From positions 19,622,404 through 19,686,403 of the forward strand of contig OZ024857.1 of the NCBI GenBank assembly GCA_964017155.1: 64,000 nucleotides of DNA, written 5' to 3'. A program made the position numbers and the translations under genes. The notes beneath the pieces were generated by a model, which worked only from the letters and a program-made list of their open reading frames with translations, ran no database searches and had not been told where the DNA came from. The DNA is from Oasisia sp. SBJ-2009. Its lineage: Eukaryota > Annelida > Polychaeta > Sabellida > Siboglinidae. Numbering within the stretch: position 1 is the stretch's first letter; each line of letters starts with the position of its first letter. Below are positions 46,901 to 58,900 of the stretch, piece by piece.

Positions 46901-49822
46901 TAAAATAAATTTACAATAATTTGTCAAACAATGTTTAAAGTATAATTTACCTCCAGCTGGGCCTCTAGTTCACTCTGCAGAAAACAGCAGTTAATGGATA
47001 ACAGCTAGAAACAATAATCTACCCAAACATTTTTTTTCAGAAATTTACAAGGTTGTATAAATCTGGTCCAAGACCTAACAAAATATTGGTAAAATTTAAG
47101 TTGAATTATCAAGATTTTAAATTACACAATATTTTAATAAGGTTTTAAAACAAAGCTGTATGGGAAACAACAGGTTCTTACTGAGTAACAGTTAAAAACA
47201 AGATTTACAAAACAATATTAGTAAAATTTAAGATGAATTTATCATGATTTTACAGAGGATTAAAAATAAATTAACAAGAATTTGTCAAACAAGATTAATG
47301 TGTGATTTGACTTACTTTGGAGCAAAAAACAATCTACTCATCGACACATTTTTGCTTCAAAATAAGTCAAATCATACATTAACCAGTCTTGGAGCCATGA
47401 ACAATATATTCAATAAGATTTAATAATATTTTCCAAGATTTTAAATTACACAATATTTTAACAAGGTTTTAAAACAAAGTTTTTAACACATTTTTGCAAT
47501 GAGAAATAAGGATGTAAGACTTTCACCGGTATGTCACAAAAATAGTGCCCTGTGTCATATGACAGAACAAGTCAGATGACATATTGGTAAAATTTAAGTT
47601 GAATTATGAAGATTTAAAATTACACAATATTTTAATAAGGTTTTAAAACAAAGTTTTAAAAACATTTTTGTACTAAGAAAAGCTGTAACACAAGGACTTG
47701 ATATCGTGACAGTTTCACCCTATGTCACATGACAGAATATAACAGTGAAACTGTTCCCACAATCCAAATAAACGTAACAGAGAACTAGAACAATGACATA
47801 CGCGAACTGCTTCTCCATGTTCCTCTTCTTCTCCTCCTCCTTCCTCAGTTTCTCCGCCTTCGCCCGCTCCATCGCCTCGTGGACCTTCCTCGCGATGTCC
47901 TCGTTGTACCTCCTCGCCTCCTCGGCCGCCCGCCTCGCCTGCTCGTCGTACTGTTGGGCCAGGGCCTCCTCTGGGGATAGGTTCCTCATGGCCTCCGCCA
48001 GCTCCCTCAGTTGTTTCTCCTTCAGCTGGAGCCGGGCGTTCATCTGGTCCACCTCGGCCTGTGGAGCCAGCTCCTTCTCCGCCCGACTGATCAGCTGGGC
48101 CGTCAGAGCGTCGAAGTCGACCAGCTGCTGATGGTGGCGCCGCCTGAGGGCGTCCTTGCGCTCGGCGAGCTCCGCCGGCGGGAGGAGACTTGAGTCGGCC
48201 ATGAGCGAAGACAGCTCCTGTAGGAACGGAGGGTTGTGTGGTAATGTCTTAGTTGGTTTAGTGCCTATCTAGTCTGCACTAAATTGTGAATTTCAATGAC
48301 GAGTTTAATGTGGGTTTGGGGATAAAAATTTGTCTCTGGTTGTGTTAATCATATAAATGGCTATTGGTATGTGAAGCTGGTAGCAAAGTGAATGAATGTG
48401 AATGTCTATGATTTCCACTGCAAAGCATAAAATACACACCTCTCATCTGCGATACTTTATACTTAGCACATTGTTATTTGAAACAACACCCTTTCGTTTT
48501 TTGGACTGTCTACAATGTTGACCTGTTCATAGGATTCCTGCACTGTTCACAGGATGCCTACAATGTGCTGACAGGTTGGACTGTTCACAGGATGTCTACA
48601 AAGCTCAACACGTTCACAGGTTGTCTACATGGTTACCTACAACAGCTACCGGTACATACACACAGGATGCCCACAACGTCTACCAGTCGACAGGGTGCCT
48701 ACAATGTTTACCTGCTCATAGGACGCCTGCAGCTTGTCGCGTTCATCGGCACGCCTCTCCGCGACGAGAGCCCGCTCCTCCGCGAGCCGAGCCTCCCGCT
48801 CTCGCTCCAGCTGCTCCTCCAGGTTGACGGCCTCCTTCATGTGACGCTGGCGCAGCACCGTGTAGATGACATTCTCCGCTGTCACCGCCTCCTTGTCCTG
48901 GATCACAGTTTCACACGTTACATGTCGGATCAATCTGATTGTGGGATTTTTATCTTACAAAATGGATAACGAAACTGAAACCAATTTGTGTACGTGTGTG
49001 TGAGTGTGTGTGTGTATGATGTGAGAGTATGGTGTGTGTGTGTGTGAGTGTGTGTGCGTGTGTACATGTGCACACATGTATGCTTTCCACTGCTACACCA
49101 TCCTTTATCTGTTCCTTAGCCAAGGGTATTTACAGAAGAGAGCAAACCGTTTATGAAGTGTTTTAACTTATCTGATTATTAGTCATAGGTCAATCTAGGC
49201 TGGACTGTGCTGCCAGAATCAGTTGATATGCTACCTACCATGACGGCGCGTCCAACAGAGTCAACGGACATGGCGAGGCTGCCAAGACATTTACTCATGA
49301 CATAATCAGTTACTGCATTAATTTGCATTAATATTTCAGCCGCAAGCTTATTTCAGCTGTGGTACAAATGCTGTCTCTTAGTATAATGTTTATTTCACTA
49401 CCAGCCTTAGAAGCTCGACAGTATAGTAGATATGTTAACATTAATCAAATATCCACTTTCAACAGTTTTACATAAAATATCCTTAATGATTAAAAAAGTA
49501 ATCTATTATTTTTTAATCAATTTTTTAAGTGCCTTTCATGCATTTTTGTATTATTAAACATGAATTTGGTACTACTATGACAATATCCATTTCTAATATA
49601 AAAAAAGCATGAAATTGGAGCTATCAATATGAATGTATCCTTTTAAATCGCCACTGATTGACCTATCCATCACATGACCTGACAAGGTCATGTGATGGGT
49701 CTTCTCCCACTTTCGGTTGCTCAAAATGGTTTTCATTGCCCAAAAAAAACAGTCTAAATTTGTTTAAGTGATAACTGCAAGCAGGAAAGATTCACTGCAT
49801 AATGCATGTCATGCTGCTCTTA

Positions 49823-49862
<40 letters not shown>

Positions 49863-49881
49863 TATGTGCATATATATATAT

Positions 49882-49920
<39 letters not shown>

Positions 49921-52900
49921 TCATTGTTAGTATGGAGGTCATGTGATTATGACATCAGGGTATGGTCACATGTTGGCTTCATCAGCTGACTTGACGTAAC
50001 ATTTGGTGTCAGAATATTTACAATAAGGAAATGTACACCACAGATACCCCACAAGAGCCAGCAACTCGGCATGTGTTATTCCAAGAGTGAAGGGTTAGGG
50101 CAAACTTCTTTCTTTTATACAAGAATATGCCATTGGAACAACCTGTCTATCAAAATAAAACAATGTCAATTTAAAACCAATTTGAGAAAAAAGGCAACGA
50201 CACTTCTATATAGTAGATTGTCTTACTGATAGCATTTATTTACCTGTATTTTAAAATATTTATATTTTAATTATTTTATTACTGTTTTTATTTATTTATG
50301 TACATACAGCTGTATTTTTTTTATTAATGATTAGTTTTTTATGATCAGATTGGAAATACATGTCATTTTGTGTGTTTTAATGTGTTTATCTTTGGAAATA
50401 TTATGTATATGCTTATTCTTTATTTGCATTTAAGCTAAGTTTTCTTTGTATGTATACATTTTTTACCTAATAAACTCGACCGACCGACCGACCGACCGAC
50501 CGACCGACCGACCGACCGACCGACCGACCGACCGACCGACCGACCGACCGACCGACCGACCGACCGACCGACCGACCGACCGACCGACCGACCATTCATT
50601 CATTCATTCATTCATTAAGGAATGCAGAGGTTGTTAGGCACTGTACAATAGTGCAAACCACCAATATGTCTTAAGCATTCAACAGTTACCACAACCAGTA
50701 CCTTCTACTAACACACATCGCCAGTTACAATGCCTACTGTATAATAATAATAATAGTAACTTCTTTTGCGCCAATATCCTCGAAAATCAAGCTCAGTGGC
50801 GCGACAAAACCAGGGGATTAATCAATCTCATAATCGAAAGCAATGCGTGAGTCGTCAACGGATGGATGGAAAAGCTAGGAGGCTAAGAAGGATAGGCAGC
50901 ATTAAAGAGATAGGTTTTTAGATGTCGGCGGAATGAAACTATATTACCTTGTGATTTAACACTGGCAGGAAGCGAATTCCACACCGCTGGTGCGGCAACC
51001 GAGAAAGCTCGGGTCCCGGCTTTCGTTTTCACCCGAGGGATGTAAAGAGGGTTACTACTGGTTGAGCGTAGCTGTCTGGAATTTCTTGTTGGAGTTAGCA
51101 TTGAATTTAGATATGCTGGTTGTGTAGATGAGAGTGCTTGATAGGCTATTGTACAAATTTTGAAAATGATGCGATAGTGCACAGGTAGCCAATGCAGTGA
51201 TTTTAGAAGCGGCACTGAGCGAGAAAAACGAGGAGAACGCGGGACTACCCTTGCTGTACTGACCATTAGGCATTTAGCACTAGCAAATGTTAAGAAACAA
51301 CGTCTTGAGCTTTTATACAAAACAGCCAACATGTCAACTATGCCAAACCAAAAGAAATGCACTACTGACACCGAACAAAAAACAAATAATTAACATGTCT
51401 TGAGTAGCAGTTCAAACAGCCAATATGTCTGCTAAGCCACACCAATAACAAATGCATCTTTGGCACTGGGCAGAACTACAAACAGCTCATATTCCTGAGT
51501 AGTGGTGCAAACAGCCAATATGCCAATGAAGCAACACCGACTAGAAATGCATTTTTACATGGCTTAAGCAATAGTACAAACAGCCAACATGTCAGTCAAG
51601 CCACAAACCAATAATAAACACATTATTCCAGGTATCCACAAACCTTAGGTGTGGGCCAATTTCTGTCCAGATTATATGTACTCTACCAGCTAAATCTATG
51701 AACTACATATGACATATAAAATACCTGTTCGTAGCTGATGGTAAAGAGTACGTTTTGTGCTAGCCTTAACCACATCTAAACAACAAATACATCACACTGT
51801 TTAAAAGCCATACAATAACAGCAAAATGTTGAATCGATGCTGCCTAACCTTCTACAAATTAGACCTACTACTAACCGGACAGAGCAGAGCGATCGATAGT
51901 GACAAAACAACCTGCAAACAGTGTACAATTTGTGCCATGGTGTTAACTGTCACTGACAATTCCGATATCGCTAGACCAAATCCTACGTTGTCTCATGCAC
52001 TGCACTGCATATTAGCACTTTTACCACACATAACAAAATGACGTTGCCATTCATACAAGAATGTCCTTTTAAAGCTGTTAAAAATTGGCATCTGCATCAT
52101 CTTGGCACAAAAATATTTGCAAAACTTGACATGTAAATCGACTGTTGTCTTCCATAAAGCAGCATATTCAACTGGAAAGTGGCTAAAGTATCACTTCACT
52201 TTCTCAATCAAGACAACCAAGATTTGAATCCTGTGCTGCTGTTGTAAACCTCTGGCAAGTTTGTTCCTTTTAAATTGCTCCTGTTCAATCAGCTGTATGA
52301 ACATGTATATGTTGGTGGTGGATACTTCTGTATGAAGAGTCTTTGCCTATTATTAGCAGCATGGCTGAATTTTCCCAGAAACATCAAAAAAAAATTGGCC
52401 TGAATAGGTCTGCCAGGGAGTTGTAAACTTTAAAGCATGCTAAGACTTGGATATTGCATTACAGCTTACCTTCCCGTTTTAAAATGTAAAAAATTGGTGT
52501 TAGAAGGTAACTTCCATCTGAGTGACAAGCCTGCCAATGCTACAGTGAAAAGAATCACATATCTCAACAGCATTGTTCCACAGCTCAACCAAGAAACACT
52601 GCTGTTCTTTATAAGACATCACAGTTTCTGTTGTTCTTGACAATTCACAATTCTTAGTTGGGGTTACGCATGAGCTAAATGTTGGTCTTGGTAACCAGGG
52701 TTTGTGAAATGCTGAATTACTGGCAATGAGCAGTGGTGCAAATAGCCAATATATCTTGAGCAGCGGTGCAAATAGCCAATATATCTTGAGCAGCGGTGCA
52801 CATAGCCAATATATCTTGAGCAGTGGTGCAAATAGCCAATATATCTTGAGCAGCGGTGCAAATAGCCAATATATCTTGAGCAGCGGTGCACATAGCCAAT

Positions 52901-55900
52901 ATATCTTGAGCAGTGGTGCAAATAGCCAATATATCTTGAGCAGTGGTGCAAATAGCCAATATATCTTGAGCAGTGGTGCACATAGCCAATATATCTTGAG
53001 CAGTGGTGCAAATAGCCAATATATCTTGAGCAGTGGTGCAAATAGCCAATATATCTTGAGCAGTGGTGCACATAGCCAATATATCTTGAGCAGTGGTGCA
53101 AATAGCCAATATATCTTGAGCAGTGGTGCAAATAGCCAATATATCTTGAGCAGTGGTGCACATAGCCAATATATCTTGAGCAGTGGTGCAAATAGCCAAT
53201 ATATCTTGAGCAGTGGTGCAAACAGCCAATTTCTTGAGCAGCGGTGCAAATATCCAATATATCTTGAGCAGTGGTTCAAACAGCCAATATATCTTGAGCA
53301 ATGGTGTAAATAGCCAATATGTCTTGATCAATGGTGCTTTGATAATGGTGCAAACAACCGACATATGCTAACTGCATGGCAGTTATTCAAGTTGAAGTGT
53401 ACTTTGTGCCCACATCACCACCAGGTACATTGTTCCATTGGATACTTTCACACCCCACATACAACTGTTCTCATCACTGTAAGGCCACTGTATAACCACA
53501 ATTATGGCCATGCAATGACTGTATAAACTTCTACATATTTTCTACTACCAGATCATGGCAAATCATGATAGATGAGTGAACTTATCCAATGGAAGAATGT
53601 TCTCTGGTATGGAGACAATAAACACTGCGGTGCTGTCTTGCAGGCGTCATTTCAGTAAGGAACTCACCTTAGAGTCCTGGGCAGGCACAGGGCAAACAGA
53701 TACACAGTGTGAGACAGTTGAGTCAGAGTGACACATGTTGATACAACAGTAACAACACTTATATGAAAGTTAATTTACAACACGTATACGAGAGTCAATA
53801 TACCACACACGATATCATCAAACACAGCTGACCTCGAAATGTCATTTGTACTGACGGAGTCTGGAATTAACTACCATAGATCAGCCGCCTGATCTGCAGC
53901 TCAAACACTCAATAACATGTGCACCCCTCCCCCCCCCCCCGTCGTATATAATAGCCAATATTGGCTCCTTACGACGTACCCATTCAGATTCAGTTTCAGA
54001 TGATGGTTAGAATCAGCAAGAAAGAATGTTTAAAACCAAAAGATGTCATCAACTTTCACAAGGTCCTGCATATACCACCGCCAGAGGAGAGAGCATATAT
54101 ACATATTCATATATATATATATATATTCATATATACAATCTGGACAATTACTGACAGTCTGAAGTACTTATTCAGAATGATGAAGGGATATAAACCAAAA
54201 ACTGTGAATGATGACACTGGTATCTTATTAATGACGGCAAACATTTAAAATCGACTGTTACAAAACGAACCTTGAGTGACTCTTTGAGGGCGGTGTTCTC
54301 GACGTCCTTGGCGATCTTGTCGCTCACTTTGAGGCGTTCCTTCTGTAGTTCCAGCATCTCCTTGGCTGTCTGGGCCGCGTGTTTGTCATGCAGCATGGCT
54401 TCCTTCGCCCGCCGCCTCTCAGCGATCTACGTGCAACACAAACATGTCACTTTGTCACGCCTTTTATATATTCTTGGTCAATTTACATTTTACATAGAAG
54501 AACACAGAATATTCTACAAGTTACTTATACATATTTTCGGTCAATTTACACAGAAGAACACTGAATATCTAACAAGTTCCTTTTACTTATTTGCTTTTCA
54601 TTTTACACAGAAGAACACTGAATATCTAAACAGTTCCTTTTACATATTCTCAGTCAATTTACATTTTACTTTTATTATATATTTTCAGAAAAACACTGAA
54701 TAGCTAACATGTTATATGAGACACATTATGGAGAAGAGAATTGTGGAAGCAGTGAATGATTTAATACACAGAGTGTATGGCTGTGAAGAGGACATGAAAA
54801 AAATATGCTGACCGGCAAAAAGATAAATGTAGCAGTACGAAGGAGCATAGACAAGAAAAGAATTGTGTCAGATGTACAATAAAAGATTAAATAAAAACAA
54901 ACAACAAAAACATCTTAACAACCTAACACTTCACCTACTCAGCTGTCCTGCATAAAATCGCTACTATGAACAATCATAATTATCTTAAAAGAAAAAAAGT
55001 GTAATTCCACTTACCCTGTTCCGGAGTTTCTTTTTCTGCTTCTCTTTCTCCGACTCGTGACTCTGTTCGATGGCCTCCTGGTTGCGGCGGTGCTGGGCCA
55101 GAAGTTGCTCAAACTCGTCCTCGCTCATGTTCTTGCCTTGAAGCATCGTCTCTCGATCCAACTTCTCCTTCTGGTCGTCCAGAGCCTGCGACACACACAG
55201 ACACAGACAGAGAATAAGAATAATGTAAACTAAACACAAAAGAAAGTACATTTCTATAGCATCAATATCCTCGGAATCATGAACTCAGTGGTAGAAGAAT
55301 ACTTTGGTCTTGTGTCACTGAGTTTATGATTCCAATGATATTGGTGCTATAGAAATATAATATCTTTTGTTTTCGGTGTAAGAAGAAGAATTGTATCTTA
55401 TCCTTGCAACAGTATACATTGTAAACATTAATACATAAAATAAATCACATGAACATTGCATTTAAGTACCACCTAACACCTATTCAGCATGCATATAAAA
55501 GTGGACTAAGTGCTTGATACAGCCACTGTTATGGAAAACCTTTATGTAATTTTTTATTAACCTTTTTTTTAATTTTACATATTAACAAACTTTTTAATTA
55601 GCCAAGTCTCAGATTGTATATTCCAAACAGCCCAAACTTGGGCTAACGCTAGCTATTTTTAACTGACTGTTTGTGCATACACTGATTAGCCACTGAAGCA
55701 AGTATCAAGCATTAAACAACTGTCGACATCATTACTACTTCGCCCGGGGCACATCTCTGACACCACTCACCAGTTTCTTCTGCTCTTCCAGCTGCTGCAC
55801 CACCTCCCTCTCCTTCAAGTACAGCTCCTTGTCGAGCTGCTGCTCCATCAGTCGCTCCTCCTTCATCTGCTGCGCGCGGAGGTCGGCCAGCTCCAGCACC

Positions 55901-58900
55901 TGCTTCTCCTGCAGCTCACTGCTGCTGCCTGTCGACGGCAGCTGCTGCATGATGGCTGCGATCACCTCCGCTGACTCCGTGTCGTTTGTCTTCTCCACCT
56001 ACGAATACGAATACATTTATTTCAGGTAACAACCTATATACAATTGGTACACACATTAGCACATCTAAGTAGCCTATAAAAGATCAAATATGTTAAAAAA
56101 ATGAATATAAAAAACAAAAATTAGGTTATAAGTTAGATAAAGGTAAATTGTAGAAAAACAGATAGAATAATGGGCAATATACGGGATGTGATTGTATAAT
56201 AAATATGCATGTAATTCATGTAAATAAACACCGTTTGAAAAGTAACTTATATAAACAACTTACTGACTTTAATAATATATATAATAATAAATAAATAATA
56301 ATAAAGTTATACAGACATGATGACTATTGTACAGATTTACTGTGTACAACGAAGGAGGAAGGACTGTTTCCCGAGTGAGACACGTCGCTGGAACGAAGCC
56401 ACTCATGGAGAAAGAGACCAGGGACATCAGTCATCTGCTGTCCTCTGATCTTAAATATGTTCACTGTGGCGCCATCTAAAGAGTTGCTCACCACTTATTT
56501 TGACCAAGTGGCAATACTGTTTTTCAACAGCATATTGGGTGGACGTAGCTAATTAACTACCTTTGTGTTCTTTTAAGTACACTGTCAACTGGTGGATCAG
56601 AGGGCAATGGTGAATGAACATAGAGAGGCAAGTGGACCTTGACACAGGGCAGGATGCAATGCTAGCCCCCCAAAGGTAGCATGATAATGTATAGATTATC
56701 TTAGACCTACTCATGCAGCCACAAACCACCCGTCCAGGCAAATGTCTTGGCGAACTGGTCACTACTCAAAAATTGGTACTTTTGCAGTTTAGGCTCGCAC
56801 CTCGAAAAAACAATCAAAATGTTCACCTACAATGCCCAAACTTCGCATGGTGTATCTACTATACCTGTACTACGTGTATGCACTTGTCACATGATCAAAA
56901 AATTATAATTAATGCCTGAAATCGATCAAAATGTGTACGTAAATAATGCGCTTTCTTCGTCGTTTCACTACTGTCACAGTGAACTCCGTCAGGTGGCGCC
57001 GAGGAAAGCGCGTTATTTACGTACACATTTTGAAAGATTTCAGGCACTAATAATTATTTGTGGATCATGTGACAAGTGTATTCGCATAGTAAAGGTGTAG
57101 TAGATACACCATGCGAAGTTTCGTCATCGTAGGTGAACATTTTGATGGTTTTTTCGAGGTGCGGGCCTAAACTGCAAAAGTACCCAAACATTTTACATCA
57201 ACGAATGCTTATCATGAACTAAATAATTTTAAGTTTCTGTTTCCAATTGGTGGGATTCCTTAGAAAACCAACCCTGAAGTCAAAGTGGAGGGAAGGAGTG
57301 GAAGGGGAAGGCCAAAGAGAAGATGGGAGCAGGACTGGTTGGGAGACGACATCATGAGAGCTGTGACACAAACAGTAGAGAGCAGTGTCCTGTGGGATCA
57401 TGTGGGCAGCGATGTCTTCATAATAATAATAACTAGGTAACCTCTATTGCACCTAAATCCTTACAAAACAAACTCAGAGGCACATCAACACAAAAGGGTT
57501 AATCGATCTGAGTCAATAAACAAATCCAGTTGTCATCAGTTTGATTGATACGCCAGGGAGCTATGACAAGATTATAAAGGTACGTCTTTAAACAACGGTG
57601 GAATTTAGCACTACTTTCAACTGATTTAACACTAAAGGAAGCAGATTCCAAAGAGTAGCCGCATGCACAAGTCCCAATACTGGCCTTGACTTTAGGGATA
57701 ACAGTTAAATCAGAAGAGAAGAAGATCCCTCCCAGCAAACAACGACCCGTGATTTCGCACGTTCTGTAAGTGAATTCACGAGTTCAACTGGCTCAATTCA
57801 CGTGTTTCCGTATGTGAATTCACCGGATTCTGTGAACAAATTTGGTGTGTTGACACGTGTTTACCGTGAAATCACGAGTTTTTCACGTGATGACACGTAC
57901 CAGTGAAACCGTACCAGTTCTGACCCAGTACGACTCGTGTCAAACTCGTTCGAAACTCGTGACAACAGACAGAACACGTGTATTCATGTGAATACACATG
58001 AAAACATGTACTGGTGGAGCGGTACCAATTATGAACTAGTATAACACGTGCCAACTGGTTCAGAAATGGTTCCTTGTTTGCTGGGCTCTCACCTGGTCGT
58101 GGAGGATCTGTTCCAACTCCCGTGTGACGGCCGCCTCCCGCGTCTGTTCCTCCTTCAGCTTCTTGCGGGCCGCCAGCTTCGCCAGCACCGCGTCACGCTG
58201 GCTCTCCTTCTGCTCACGTAGTACCGCACTCTGCCGGTAGAGGTCGTCCTCGTGCTGCTGCATCAGTCGACGCACCTCGTCGTCGCTCATGCCGGCCGAC
58301 TGCATCAACTTCTGTAGTCCGGAGAGTTGGGACTTCCACAGCGCCTCCTGTAACATGACAGTTACAACTGTAATTATTACATTTTAATGTAAATCGGTTT
58401 GCTGATTTATTGATTATTTATTTTATCAAGTGACATATTTCATACCACTGGCTGATTTATGTGCACATTGATGGGCCATGTTGCAGTGAATAGTAGGGTC
58501 AATTATTTAAGAAAATATATTTTAAAGGAGGAAACTGAAAAAAATCAGATCAAGCAATTGAAAATGAAACAATAACAAGACTACTCAAAACCAATAGACA
58601 AAACCTGTGCACATGTAGCAATTTAAAATGAAACAATAATCACAGAACTCATAACCAACAGACAAAACCTCGGCACACTGCACAGGTCTGTCACAGCCTT
58701 CGTACCTCCTCGTCTGTGCGCATGGATGACAGGATGGCGTTGTCCTCCCTCAGTCGGTCAGCCTCCAGCTGAGTCTGGTGGATGGACGCAGCCTCTCGCT
58801 TCTCCTCGTCGCTCAGTCCCTCAAGTGCCTTCAGGTGGCGCTTGTGTGCCCGATCCGCTCGTCTCCGCAGTTGTTCCTTTGCCTCCTTCAGTCGGTCGTC

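Noticed and set aside
52500..53364. Overlapping frames of 195-259 codons on both strands
   Set aside because: A 30-bp minisatellite has a period divisible by three, so frames stay open by chance.
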